From the NCBI RefSeq assembly GCF_900177415.1, contig NZ_FXAF01000002.1, forward strand, positions 248,001 to 312,000: a DNA stretch of 64,000 nt. Reading direction: 5' to 3'. Source of the DNA: Xaviernesmea oryzae. Lineage in GTDB: Bacteria; Pseudomonadota; Alphaproteobacteria; Rhizobiales; Rhizobiaceae. Under the pieces are notes generated by a model, which did not search any database, was not told where the DNA came from, and saw only the letters and a program-made list of their open reading frames with translations. The stretch's first letter is position 1. Every line of letters starts with the position of its first letter. The position numbers and the translations under genes are program-made. Of the stretch, positions 22,557 to 30,137 are shown one piece after another.

Positions 22557-22895
22557 TCAGGGTTTTCCGATCAGCGCCGCGGCTTTCGCTCTTACTTCGC
22601 CAAGCTCATGGGCCGAAACACGTCCCTTGCGCTGGGCATTGCGCGCCCGCCAATCCAGGCTTTTGACTTGGTCAGCCAGAACGACGCTTTCCCGATCGCC
22701 GGCAATCGCGACCTCGAAGGGATATCCCTTGCGCTTGGTCGTCATGGGACAACACAGCATGAGCCCGAAACGGTTGTAGCTTGCGGGGGTGAGCACGACA
22801 GCGGGCCGGTGACCGGCCTGCTCGTGCCCGGCCTGAGGCGAAAATTGCAGCCAGACGATATCGCCCGCATCCGGAACATAGGATGCCGACGTCAT
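22557..22895 (-). CDS. mazF: MazF/PemK-type toxin (endoribonuclease)
   Basis: The 112-residue protein has the PemK/MazF beta-barrel signature: DIVWLQFSPQAGHEQAGHRPAVVLTPASYN at the N-terminal side and CCPMTTKRKGYPFEV in the middle. Toxins of this fold cleave mRNA at short sequence motifs and arrest growth when freed from their antitoxin. The start overlaps the last 4 bases of mazE, the usual translational coupling in type II toxin-antitoxin pairs. The length is normal, so it appears intact. Confidence 0.93.
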   Translation of the reverse strand: MTSASYVPDAGDIVWLQFSPQAGHEQAGHRPAVVLTPASYNRFGLMLCCPMTTKRKGYPFEVAIAGDRESVVLADQVKSLDWRARNAQRKGRVSAHELGEVRAKAAALIGKP

Positions 22896-23134
22896 AGGGT
22901 TTCCTTGCCGACCGGCCCGCCGAAATCGATTTCCTCATGCAGGTTCTCGGGCGTGATGCCCGCAATGAGCTTGTCGAGGTCGAATTCCGCATCCCGTATC
23001 GGCTCGATGACGATCCGGCCATTCTCCTCGGATACGTCCACCACCGCGTCGACCTCCAGCCGGGCAGCCTCCATCACCGCTGCAGGAATCCGCACGGACG
23101 CGCTGTTTCCCCACTTTTTCACGGTGACGCGCAT
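22892..23134 (-). CDS. mazE: MazE-type antitoxin (AbrB/SpoVT fold)
   Basis: The 80-residue protein begins VTVKKWGNSASVRIPAAV, the swapped-hairpin DNA-binding fold of MazE antitoxins (residues 3-45). An acidic, probably flexible C-terminus follows that would wrap the toxin. It is the first gene of the pair and should repress the operon together with MazF. A small inverted repeat just upstream (23156-23169) is a candidate operator. Confidence 0.93.
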   Translation of the reverse strand: MRVTVKKWGNSASVRIPAAVMEAARLEVDAVVDVSEENGRIVIEPIRDAEFDLDKLIAGITPENLHEEIDFGGPVGKETL

Positions 23135-23155
23135 GATCGCCCTCTATGTAGAAAC

Positions 23156-23169
23156 ATTGTCGATACAAT
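23156..23169. promoter_or_regulatory. candidate mazEF operator
   Basis: ATTGT at 23156-23160 and its complement ACAAT at 23165-23169 flank a 4-base self-complementary centre, giving a 14-base palindrome. It is 22 bases upstream of the mazE start, where autoregulation by MazE would act. Position and symmetry are the only evidence. Confidence 0.4.
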
Positions 23170-23200
23170 AGAGCACCGACGGTTCAGCGTCAATTCACTC

Positions 23201-23236
23201 AAACAAAAACGGCCCTTCCCCCAAGAGGAAGGGCCG
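23201..23236 (-). terminator. Rho-independent terminator of hsp20
   Basis: Arms at 23210-23219 and 23227-23236 pair perfectly over 10 bases around a 7-base loop. On the minus strand the hairpin is followed by TTTTTGTTT (23209-23201). It lies 54 bases after the hsp20 stop and insulates it from mazEF. Confidence 0.9.
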
Positions 23237-23289
23237 CGGGCTCGGCTTGCTTCGTCGGCTGGCCGCTTGCGCGGCGCCGGCGCCGAGGG

Positions 23290-23772
23290 TTAGTTGACCT
23301 GCTGCGGGGCGACCTGAGCCTCGATCGTCTTCGCCACGCCGCCGGCTTCGGCAGCGATCGCGATGCGACGGGGCTTCATGGCTTCCGGAATGTTCCGGAT
23401 AAGGTCGATATGGAGCAGGCCGTTCTTCAGCGAAGCGGACTGGACTTCGACGTGATCGGCGAGCTGGAAGCGGCGCTCGAAGGCGCGCTTGGCAATCCCG
23501 CGATAGAGATATTCGCTCTCTCCGGCGGTCTCTTCTTCGCTCTTTTCACCTTTCACGGTCAGGACATGGGCCTGGGCTTCGATCGAAAGTTCCTTTTCGT
23601 CGAAACCGGCGACGGCCATGGTGATGCGATAGGTGTTATCGCCGGTCCGCTCAATGTTGTACGGCGGATAGCTCGGCGTCTGATCGGCGACGCTACGGCT
23701 GTCGAGCAGGTTGAAAAGGCGGTCGAAACCGACGGTGGACCGGTAAAGCGGGGAAAAATCGACGTGACGCAT
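23290..23772 (-). CDS. Hsp20-family small heat-shock protein
   Basis: The ATG at 23772 is preceded by an AGAGGA ribosome site and gives 160 residues beginning MRHVDFSPLYRSTVGFDRLF, as in IbpA/HspA proteins of rhizobia. The alpha-crystallin domain covers about 35-130 (NTYRITMAVAGFDEKELSI through LKNGLLHIDLIRNIPE). The C-terminal tail carries the IxI-like RRIAI motif. These chaperones hold unfolded proteins as large oligomers. The leader contains an RpoH-type promoter and a ROSE-like hairpin, so both transcription and translation are probably heat-controlled. The open frame continues upstream of 23772 but lacks family similarity. Confidence 0.95.
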   Translation of the reverse strand: MRHVDFSPLYRSTVGFDRLFNLLDSRSVADQTPSYPPYNIERTGDNTYRITMAVAGFDEKELSIEAQAHVLTVKGEKSEEETAGESEYLYRGIAKRAFERRFQLADHVEVQSASLKNGLLHIDLIRNIPEAMKPRRIAIAAEAGGVAKTIEAQVAPQQVN

Positions 23773-23872
23773 GGTGTCCTCTCTTGAAGCGACGTTGCGG
23801 TTTTCGGTCTGGCTTCCGCATCCCTTTCCGGCGATGGCGGAGCCGTTCAGCGGACCCTTTTCGGCGCCCGCA
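23773..23872 (-). promoter_or_regulatory. ROSE-like RNA thermometer in the hsp20 leader
   Basis: Between the predicted start of transcription near 23872 and the ATG there are about 100 leader bases. The last hairpin pairs GUCGCU (23793-23788 on the minus strand) with the Shine-Dalgarno AGGAC (23780-23776). This is the UYGCU/AGGA arrangement of ROSE elements, including the opposed G-G position. Such leaders melt on heating and expose the ribosome site. The upstream hairpins expected of a full ROSE element were not worked out, so the extent is approximate. Confidence 0.55.
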
Positions 23873-23878
23873 ACCGGA

Positions 23879-23907
23879 AGATGGGAATTGCGTTTTGCCG
23901 CTTCAAG
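23879..23907 (-). promoter_or_regulatory. RpoH (sigma-32)-type promoter of hsp20
   Basis: On the minus strand CTTGAA (23907-23902) is followed 17 bases later by CCATCT (23884-23879). This closely matches the alphaproteobacterial heat-shock promoter CTTGAA-N16/17-CCANAT. It sits about 107 bases upstream of the hsp20 start codon. Confidence 0.6.
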
Positions 23908-24144
23908 ACCCTGTCGGAGAAACCCTTTTCCAGCCTGAACTCCGTATGAACGCGCCATTCCGGCTGCGTTCAGGCGGCATCCGATAGAACGGGATCATGG
24001 GAAGGCGGACTGCCTCCTAAAGACTGAAGGTCTCTCGTCCCTTCACTTCAGTCCCCGCTCGCCGGAGCCGGACGGTTTCCCCGAACTGCCGGTTCCGGCC
24101 TCTTTTTTCTTGACGTCCCGCTACCCTCGCCTATCGCTTATCTC

Positions 24145-25134
24145 ATGACCGAAGCGGCAGATTCCATGGACGACGTTCTTCATTCGACCCCCGGCAATCC
24201 GTTGCCGAAGAATTATACGGCCGGCTATTTCACCGGCCATCGCGGCACGAAGCTGCGCTACGGTCTGTTCCGCTCCGAACGGTCCCCCGCCATCGGCACA
24301 GTGGTGCTCATGCAGGGGCGCAACGAATTCATCGAGAAGTATTTCGAGACGATCCGCGATCTGAACGCCATGGGGCTCTGGGTCGCGACCTTCGACCTGC
24401 GCGGCCAGGGGGGCTCCGGGCGCCTGACGAAGGACCCGCGCAAGGGGCATGTGCGCCGCTTCTCCGACTACGAGCGGGACCTTGAAATCTTTCTCGAGCA
24501 AATCGTGCTGCCGGATGCCCGCCTGCCCTTCTTCCTCGTCGGACATTCGACCGGGGCGCTGATCGCCCTTTCCGCCGCCCCGCGGCTGTCGAACCGCATC
24601 CATCGCATGGCGCTCGCCGGTCCCTATATCGCCCTGACCGGGCAGAGCGTGCCGGAAGGCGTCATCCGCACGGTCGCCCGCCTCGCTTCCTGGACGGGTT
24701 TCGGCCGCACCCAGCTCGGCAAGGATCAGAGCCACCGCCCCTTCGAAGGCAATCCGCTCACCTCCGACATCGAGCGCTTCAAGCGCAATGCGGAGATCAT
24801 CGCCGCCCATCCGGAACTGACGGTCGGCGCGCCGACGGCCCGCTGGCTGCACGAGACCTTCAAGGCCGCAAGCCGCGTCTCGAACCAGGCGCATCTGACG
24901 CAGATCACCATTCCGACGCTGATCCTCGCGCCCGTGCTCGACGGCATCGTGCCCTACCGGGCGCAGGAGGAGCTGTCGCGCAATTTCCGGGCCGCCCAGC
25001 TCGTCACCGTCAACGGCGCACGCCACGAGCTTTTTCACGACAAGGACATCTACCGGGCCCAGGGGCTTGCCGCCATCGAAGCCTTCATGCCCGGCCAGGA
25101 CGGCGGCTACGGCCTATCGGAAACCGCCGCCTGA
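24145..25134 (+). CDS. alpha/beta hydrolase, lysophospholipase/monoglyceride lipase-like
   Basis: The 329-residue protein has the serine-hydrolase fold with the nucleophile elbow GHSTGA (Ser135) and oxyanion-side motif VVLMQGRNEFIEKYFE near residue 53. Asp in APVLDGIVP (about 272) and His in ARHELFHD (about 293) complete a plausible triad. The FDLRGQGGSGRL stretch is typical of Hydrolase_4 (monoglyceride lipase or lysophospholipase PldB-like). No signal peptide is visible, so it should be cytoplasmic. It converges with hisN across 7 bases. The substrate is unproven. Confidence 0.9.
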   Translation: MTEAADSMDDVLHSTPGNPLPKNYTAGYFTGHRGTKLRYGLFRSERSPAIGTVVLMQGRNEFIEKYFETIRDLNAMGLWVATFDLRGQGGSGRLTKDPRKGHVRRFSDYERDLEIFLEQIVLPDARLPFFLVGHSTGALIALSAAPRLSNRIHRMALAGPYIALTGQSVPEGVIRTVARLASWTGFGRTQLGKDQSHRPFEGNPLTSDIERFKRNAEIIAAHPELTVGAPTARWLHETFKAASRVSNQAHLTQITIPTLILAPVLDGIVPYRAQEELSRNFRAAQLVTVNGARHELFHDKDIYRAQGLAAIEAFMPGQDGGYGLSETAA

Positions 25135-25141
25135 TTCTGGC

Positions 25142-25918
25142 TCACATGCCCGAGAGCAGCTTCAGCGCCTCTTCGTGCACCGCCCTGCTGCCGGCCGCGA
25201 CGATGCTGCCGCCATTCTCCGGCCGCCCGCCCTCCCAGGTGGTGATGAAGCCGCCCGCCTGCTCGATGAGCGGGATGAGCGCGCCGACGTCGTAGGGTTT
25301 CAGCCCGTTCTCGACGACGAGATCCACATGGCCGGACGCGAGCAGCGCATAGGCGTAGCAGTCGCAGCCGTAGCGGAAGAGCCGCACCTGGCTTTCGACC
25401 GCGCGATACCTCTCCCCGTCGCCGCCGACGAAAAGATGCGGCGAGGTGGTGAACAGGATCGCATCGCTTAAGGTTTTGCAGTCGCGGGTGGCGATCTGCC
25501 GCTCGCCATCGGGGCCGCGATACCACGACCGCGTGCCGTCCGCGAAATAGCGCTCGCCGGTGAACGGCTGGTCCATCAGCCCCATCGCCGCCCGCCCGTT
25601 CGACTGGAACCCGATCAGCGTGCCCCAGACGGGTAGGCCGGAAATGAAGGCGCGCGTGCCGTCGATCGGATCGATCACCCAGATATGCTCGCGGTCGAGG
25701 CCTATATTCTCGTGCTCCTCGCCCAGAATGCCATGCTCCGGGAACCTCTCCGCGATCAGCGCCCGGATCGCCGTTTCCGCAGCCCGGTCCCCCTCCGTCA
25801 CCGGATCGAACCCGCCCTCCATCTTGTTCGTCACATAGGCGCCGGTACGGAAGCGCGGCAGCGTTTCGGCCTTGGCCGCATCGGCCAGCGCATAGAAGAA
25901 ATTGCGATCGGGAAGCAT
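25142..25918 (-). CDS. hisN: histidinol-phosphatase, inositol-monophosphatase family
   Basis: The 258-residue protein belongs to the Mg-dependent inositol monophosphatase superfamily. GEEHENIG carries the metal-binding Glu residues and IDPIDGTRAFISGLPVWGTLIG carries the Asp motif. WEGGRPENGGSIVAAG near the end is close to the HisN consensus. In alphaproteobacteria this branch commonly supplies histidinol-phosphatase, step eight of histidine synthesis. Inositol-phosphate or sugar-phosphate activity cannot be excluded from sequence alone. It is transcribed away from the mmgR sRNA region. Confidence 0.87.
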   Translation of the reverse strand: MLPDRNFFYALADAAKAETLPRFRTGAYVTNKMEGGFDPVTEGDRAAETAIRALIAERFPEHGILGEEHENIGLDREHIWVIDPIDGTRAFISGLPVWGTLIGFQSNGRAAMGLMDQPFTGERYFADGTRSWYRGPDGERQIATRDCKTLSDAILFTTSPHLFVGGDGERYRAVESQVRLFRYGCDCYAYALLASGHVDLVVENGLKPYDVGALIPLIEQAGGFITTWEGGRPENGGSIVAAGSRAVHEEALKLLSGM

Positions 25919-26072
25919 CGGAGAAATCCCCTCGTGGATTGGAGATTTCTTCTAAATCAGCAAGCAGAGAGTGGGAACCGCTTTCGGCCGGCTGCCGGCA
26001 GAAAAACTCTCTGCCGCAAATAGCGCCATCCCGCCTAAAAATGACGCAAATTTAGTCAATCAAAATCGTTGC

Positions 26073-26098
26073 TTGACAATTGTGCAGCGCACTACTAC
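26073..26098 (+). promoter_or_regulatory. mmgR: promoter of the mmgR small RNA
   Basis: TTGACA at 26073-26078 is a consensus -35 box, and TACTAC at 26093-26098 is a plausible -10. The predicted transcript start is about 26106, which matches the expected length of the RNA. Confidence 0.65.
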
Positions 26099-26105
26099 CG
26101 TTTGA

Positions 26106-26185
26106 GGCACAGTCTTTGACTGTAAATACCCTCCTTGGGTGTTTCCTCCCTAGACTTAGCCGCGCCCACAAGCGCGGTTTTTTTT
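26106..26185 (+). ncRNA. mmgR: MmgR (alpha-r8 family) small regulatory RNA
   Basis: The RNA has three visible stem-loops. The first is ACAGTC/GACTGT (26109-26114 with 26118-26123). The second is ACCC/GGGT (26128-26131 with 26137-26140). The third is a terminator, CCGCGC/GCGCGG (26160-26165 with 26172-26177), followed by eight T residues. Between the second and third lies TTTCCTCCCT (26142-26151), identical to the conserved unpaired core I recall for Sinorhizobium MmgR. MmgR is an Hfq-binding trans-acting sRNA that limits polyhydroxybutyrate granule accumulation and responds to nitrogen supply. The C/U-rich core could pair with Shine-Dalgarno sequences of targets. Exact ends are estimates. Confidence 0.85.
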
Positions 26186-26239
26186 GCCCTCCAGTCAGGC
26201 GGGCAAACGTCGAAATCGGGCCTGTGGATAACTTACGGC

Positions 26240-27127
26240 TTACTCCGCGGCGAGCGCGCTGTCGCTGCTGGAGAAGTCGGTGACGAACTCCGCCATCTGC
26301 CGCATGAAGGTGGAGAGCGCCGCGGCGATCATCGGGAATTCCGGTTTCTTGTCGAGCGTCACCTCGTCCACGTAGAGCGAACGGTTGATCTCGATCTGCA
26401 GCGCGTGCAAGCCTCTCACCGGGCGGCCGTAATGTTCGGTGATGAAACCGCCCGCATAGGGCTTGTTGCGCACCGCCGAGAACCCCATTGCGTCCAGGAA
26501 CTGCAGCGCGGCGCGCGAAAGCTCGGCCGAGGCACTGGTTCCGTACCGGTCGCCGATGATGAAATCCGGCCGGATGTCGGAACCGGAAAGCCTTATATTG
26601 CCCGGCATGGAATGGCAGTCGATGAGAACGGCGAGCCCGAAATGCGCGTGGGTGCGGGCGATCAGCTTCCTCAGGCAGGCGTGATAGGGCTTGTAGATCG
26701 TCTCGATGCGGGACATCGCCTCTTCGACGGACAGCCGGCGGCGATAGATCTCCATGTTTTCCGCGACGATGCGCGGAATGGTGCCGAGGCCGCCGGCGAC
26801 CCGCATCGAGCCGATGTTGACGAAGGGCGGCAAGGGGCCGTCGAACATGCGCGGATCGAGCTCGTAGGGCTCGCGGTTGACGTCCAGATAGGCGCGCGGG
26901 AAATGGGCGGCGAGCAGCGGTGCGCCGAGCTCCGGCGCGTCGCCGAAGAGTTCGTCGACATAGTGGTCGGCGGAGCGGCGGATGGCGAGCGCGTCGAGAT
27001 TGGCCTCGGCGAGGAAGGTAGGCGGATAGCGGCGTCCACTATGCGGCGAATTGAAGACGAAAGGAATGGTCTGCGTGGCGGGCTCCCTCACGTCGAAATG
27101 CTCAAAATCGCCCGCGCTGCAATCCAT
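26240..27127 (-). CDS. N-formylglutamate amidohydrolase family protein
   Basis: The 295-residue protein has the FGase signature FNSPHSGRRYP near residue 26 and LIDCHSMPG near 167, which supply metal and catalytic residues. Family members release formate from N-formylglutamate, the last step of one histidine-degradation branch; others act on formylaspartate-like compounds. No hut genes are adjacent, so involvement in histidine use is not shown. It converges with the mmgR terminator. Confidence 0.9.
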   Translation of the reverse strand: MDCSAGDFEHFDVREPATQTIPFVFNSPHSGRRYPPTFLAEANLDALAIRRSADHYVDELFGDAPELGAPLLAAHFPRAYLDVNREPYELDPRMFDGPLPPFVNIGSMRVAGGLGTIPRIVAENMEIYRRRLSVEEAMSRIETIYKPYHACLRKLIARTHAHFGLAVLIDCHSMPGNIRLSGSDIRPDFIIGDRYGTSASAELSRAALQFLDAMGFSAVRNKPYAGGFITEHYGRPVRGLHALQIEINRSLYVDEVTLDKKPEFPMIAAALSTFMRQMAEFVTDFSSSDSALAAE

Positions 27128-27575
27128 TCTGCCTTTACCATGTCACGAACTTGTTCGGGAGGTCATGTTGCCAGTTGCCCGGCGTGAAGTCCATACTGTC
27201 CGGAGCGTCGAATGTTCATTTGAATTCGATTCCGTCGGCTCGGGCCGGTTCGTTCACGAGGAAAAGGGCGTCTTTCGGTCATCGATTGGGCGATGCCTTT
27301 CGGTGACGTGAGCGGCCGGATCGAGCCAGCTCCGGTAAAGCTGGATTTTCGCCACGATCTTCGGCCTTTGCTTCGGACGTACCGGAAGGTATGACCATGG
27401 CAGAGGCGTCGGTTCCGGTAAAAATTCGCTGGCATGGAATGGTTCCAAATGAACGCCCGACGCTCTATATGCCTATCAAACGCTTTCACACACTATTAAA
27501 CGGATATTTACCGGGTCTTGGCAGTGTGAAAGGCCCCTAAACACTTGAAATCTGCATTGGTGACGGTCCCCGGAG
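27128..27575. other. gene-free leader region of cpdR
   Basis: I see no convincing gene in these roughly 450 bases; the open frames on either strand have no recognisable character. The region should contain the promoters of cpdR and of the amidohydrolase. The only motif seen is a CtrA-like site near 27496. Confidence 0.5.
27496..27510 (+). promoter_or_regulatory. CtrA-like half-site pair upstream of cpdR
   Basis: TTAA at 27496-27499 and TTTA at 27507-27510 are separated by 7 bases, one mismatch from the TTAA-N7-TTAA CtrA consensus. It lies 66 bases upstream of cpdR. AT-rich matches like this arise by chance, so confidence is low. Confidence 0.3.
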
Positions 27576-27938
27576 ATGATTCAGAAAATCCTTCTCGCCG
27601 AAGATGATAACGACATGCGCCGTTTCCTGGTGAAGGCGCTCGAAAAGGCGGGCTACAAGGTCGCTTCCTTCGACAATGGCGCAAGCGCCTACGACCGGCT
27701 GCGCGAGGAACCGTTCTCGCTGCTCCTGACCGACATCGTCATGCCCGAAATGGACGGCATCGAGCTTGCCCGCCGCGCCACCGAACTCGACCCGGACTTG
27801 AAGGTCATGTTCATCACCGGCTTTGCGGCGGTCGCGCTCAACTCCGATTCCAAGGCTCCGAAGGACGCCAAGGTGCTTTCCAAGCCCTTCCACCTGCGCG
27901 ATCTGGTGGACGAGGTGAACAAGCTGCTCGCGGCCTGA
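27576..27938 (+). CDS. cpdR: single-domain response regulator CpdR
   Basis: The 120-residue protein is a lone receiver domain. It has the acidic pocket AEDDND (residues 8-13), phospho-acceptor Asp53 in LLTDIVMPEMDG, Thr near 84 in MFITGFA, and Lys-Pro-Phe near 104. Sequence and length match CpdR of alphaproteobacteria. In its unphosphorylated form CpdR delivers substrates to ClpXP protease at the cell pole, which drives CtrA turnover during the cell cycle. Phosphorylation through the CckA-ChpT phosphorelay blocks this. In symbiotic rhizobia CpdR1 is also needed for bacteroid formation. Paralogue identity (CpdR1 or CpdR2) is not resolved here. Confidence 0.9.
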   Translation: MIQKILLAEDDNDMRRFLVKALEKAGYKVASFDNGASAYDRLREEPFSLLLTDIVMPEMDGIELARRATELDPDLKVMFITGFAAVALNSDSKAPKDAKVLSKPFHLRDLVDEVNKLLAA

Positions 27939-28043
27939 AGCCGGAAAGCCCGGAAACGCAAGGCCTTCAAAAAACCTTCGCATTTCATGGCAAAAACCAG
28001 TTGACGGCCCGACCAGTCCATGGTTTATCCGCCGCCATCGGAT

Positions 28044-28118
<75 letters not shown>

Positions 28119-28146
28119 TCCTCTTTCCTTGATAGTCGAGATGTCG

Positions 28147-28178
28147 AAGGCGCCACGCGGCGCCTTTTGCATTTTTAC
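28147..28178 (+). terminator. terminator downstream of tRNA-Val
   Basis: AAGGCGCC at 28147-28154 and GGCGCCTT at 28159-28166 pair perfectly around a 4-base loop. T-rich sequence (TTTTGCATTTTT) follows. It ends the tRNA transcript. Confidence 0.8.
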
Positions 28179-28322
28179 CAAGAAGTTGGCTGAATGGCAC
28201 CGACCGTTCTCTCGATCATTCAATTTTAGGGACTCCGGCCTTATCTCTTGCGCAGGAAGGGGTTGCATGCTTTAGCTCAGCCAAGGGACGAGAAAGGAAG
28301 AGCATAAAAAAAGAAGTTTCTC

Positions 28323-28547
28323 GTGATTGCTCAATGGGACGAAGACGCTGGACTGTGGGTAGCCACCAGCGACGACATTCCCGGTCTGGTGACAGAAGCC
28401 AAAAGCATGGATGACCTGATCGAGCGGGTCATGGCGATATCTCCCGAGCTGATTGAAGACAATCTCGGCGGTGCGGGCGAGATGGACGACCTTCTCGAAG
28501 TCTGCGTCCAATCCTCCTTCAGCCTCCAAGGGACCGCTCTGCATTAA
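28323..28547 (+). CDS. DUF1902 (HicB-like antitoxin fold) small protein
   Basis: The 74-residue frame from a GTG at 28323 reads IAQWDEDAGLWVATSDDIPGLVTEAKSMDDLI, a clear DUF1902 domain related to HicB antitoxins. An in-frame stop lies at 28305-28307 and no ATG lies between, so the N-terminus is a few residues shorter than usual or the GTG is a weak start. The stop codon overlaps a following ATG (TAATG), as expected for an antitoxin translated with a downstream partner. That partner is now only a remnant. The protein may therefore be an orphan antitoxin, or the whole module may be decaying. Confidence 0.7.
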   Translation: MIAQWDEDAGLWVATSDDIPGLVTEAKSMDDLIERVMAISPELIEDNLGGAGEMDDLLEVCVQSSFSLQGTALH

Positions 28548-28573
28548 TGGTTCGCGGCTTTTATAAGTTCTGA
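28547..28573 (+). pseudogene. remnant of a HicA-like toxin gene
   Basis: The ATG at 28547 overlaps the DUF1902 stop and encodes MVRGFYKF before a stop at 28571-28573. MVRGFYK resembles the start of HicA-like toxins paired with DUF1902 proteins. No continuation with HicA character (the conserved GSH motif region) is found in any frame downstream, so most of the gene appears deleted or replaced. With only seven or eight residues to judge, this call is tentative. Confidence 0.4.
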
Positions 28574-28710
28574 AGTTACCCCAAGGACCGGCGAGCCACG
28601 ACGCCAGCCCTGCGCGCCTCCGCACGTTCGCAAATTTCTTTCATCGAGCGTACCGAATCTCCCCGAACCGGCCTCGCGAAGCGACAAAAAATATGCCAGA
28701 TGCGACCTGC

Positions 28711-28740
28711 CCGCGTTTTTTGAGTGAGCGCGGATTTTTT
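28711..28740 (+). terminator. possible hairpin terminator (first of two)
   Basis: CCGCG at 28711-28715 pairs with CGCGG at 28729-28733 and is followed by ATTTTTT. The loop is 13 bases and the stem only 5 bases, so it is weaker than its neighbour at 28750. Confidence 0.45.
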
Positions 28741-28749
28741 CCCCAACTT

Positions 28750-28779
28750 GCCCTGCTGCGTTGAACGGCAGGGCTTTTT
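28750..28779 (+). terminator. Rho-independent terminator downstream of the DUF1902 remnant region
   Basis: GCCCTGC at 28750-28756 pairs with GCAGGGC at 28768-28774, followed by TTTTT and more pyrimidines. It is oriented for plus-strand transcripts and probably closed the original antitoxin-toxin operon. Confidence 0.7.
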
Positions 28780-28868
28780 CTTTTCCAGTCGGAGAGTTCG
28801 GAGATCCCGGCAGCCCAAGGGGCCGTGTCCCGTGATCGTCCCGGACGTCGCAATTGGTTCTGATCCGG

Positions 28869-29042
28869 TCACATCACCGCGCTGCCGGCCATGAGCGCCA
28901 GCACGAGGAAGACCAGGAAGACGACGAGGAAGATGAAGAAGAGGAATTTCGCGATCGTGGCCGTGGCCGCGGAGATGCCGGAAAAACCGAAAAAGCCGGA
29001 GATCAGCGAGATGACCAGAAAGATGAGAGCCCATTTCAGCAT
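28869..29042 (-). CDS. DUF1328 (UPF0391, YtjA-like) small membrane protein
   Basis: A 57-residue frame starts at the ATG at 29042 and reads [20 protein letters not shown] at its N-terminus. It contains two hydrophobic helices (about residues 3-27 and 31-50) and ends AGSAVM. It matches DUF1328 proteins, which are common in rhizobia and often induced by stress. It is below the usual length cut-off for automatic calling. The function is unknown; it should sit in the inner membrane. Confidence 0.88.
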   Translation of the reverse strand: MLKWALIFLVISLISGFFGFSGISAATATIAKFLFFIFLVVFLVFLVLALMAGSAVM

Positions 29043-29102
29043 GGAACTTGTTCCTTCACGTTGATGGCGGGATAACGTGAAGAAAGGTTCCCGGGTTCCA
29101 AA

Positions 29103-30137
29103 CTACTGGCGAAAGAGGTGCGCCTTGCCCGAAACGCCGATCGTCACCTGGTCGCCGGCGGCAAGCGCCTCGCGGCTCGGAATGTCGAGCCGGATGGAGA
29201 TATCCGTGCCGCCGAGCGCGATCCGCACGTCCGAAGTGGGGCCGCAGAAACTGATTTCGGCGATCGTCCCCGAAACGCCATTCCCGCCGCCGCCCGTAAC
29301 GGAGATCTGCTCCGGCCGGAGCATGATCTCGGCACTTCCGCGATAGGCGGCGTCATCCACCGGCAGCACGCCCAGCGGACTTTCCGCCCGCCCCCCGGCG
29401 ACCGCGGCCGGCAATACGATCGCCTCGCCGAGAAAAGCGGCCGTCGCAGGATCGACCGGCCTGGAATAGACCTCGCGCGGCGAGCCGACCTGCGCGAACC
29501 TTCCGGCCCGCATCACCGCCACCTGATCGGCGAAGGCCAGCGCTTCCGCCTGGTCGTGGGTGACCAGCAGCGTGGTGATGCCGGCCGCCGTCAGCACGTC
29601 CGTCACCGCCTTGCGGGTCGCGGCGCGCAGGCCGGTGTCGAGTGCGGAAAACGGCTCGTCGAGCAGCATCAGGCGCGGCTTGCGGGCGAGCGCGCGGGCG
29701 AGCGCCACGCGCTGCTGCTGGCCGCCGGAAAGCTGGTCGGGCTTGCGCGACAGCATGGCGCGGTCGAGACCCACCATGTCCATCAGCTCCGCCGCGCTCG
29801 CTTCCTTGACCGCCCTTTCCGCCTCCATTCCGAAGCCGATGTTCTGCGCCACCGTGAGATGCGGGAAGAGGCAGCCGTCCTGCGACACGATGCCGATGCC
29901 GCGCTTGTGGGCCGGCACCTGGAAGGCGCCGTCCACCAGCACCCGGCCGCCGAACACGATGCTGCCCGCATCCGGCTGGTCGAAACCGGCGACCAGGCGC
30001 AGGAGCGTGGTCTTGCCGCAGCCGGAAGGCCCGACGATCGCCGTGCGGCTGCCGGCCGCGACGGAAAGGCCGACGCCGTCGAGCGCGGCGACCGCGCCGT
30101 AATGTTTGCGCAAGGAGGTCAGTTGGAGAAGCGTCAT
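29103..30137 (-). CDS. fbpC: iron(III) ABC transporter ATP-binding protein
   Basis: Starting at the ATG at 30137, which overlaps the permease stop (ATGA), the product is 344 residues. Walker A is GPSGCGKTT (36-44), the signature LSGGQQQR starts near 136, and Walker [11 protein letters not shown] near 158. A C-terminal regulatory TOBE-like domain (about 270-344) follows. This is the FbpC/AfuC/PotA branch. Together with the two-domain permease and the periplasmic binding protein upstream it forms an Fe3+ importer. The frame is open upstream, but the overlap favours 30137. Confidence 0.92.
   Translation of the reverse strand: MTLLQLTSLRKHYGAVAALDGVGLSVAAGSRTAIVGPSGCGKTTLLRLVAGFDQPDAGSIVFGGRVLVDGAFQVPAHKRGIGIVSQDGCLFPHLTVAQNIGFGMEAERAVKEASAAELMDMVGLDRAMLSRKPDQLSGGQQQRVALARALARKPRLMLLDEPFSALDTGLRAATRKAVTDVLTAAGITTLLVTHDQAEALAFADQVAVMRAGRFAQVGSPREVYSRPVDPATAAFLGEAIVLPAAVAGGRAESPLGVLPVDDAAYRGSAEIMLRPEQISVTGGGGNGVSGTIAEISFCGPTSDVRIALGGTDISIRLDIPSREALAAGDQVTIGVSGKAHLFRQ

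Noticed and set aside
27163..27489. 108-codon open frame on the minus strand upstream of cpdR
   Set aside because: Its composition is basic and irregular, it lacks a ribosome site and has no recognisable motif.
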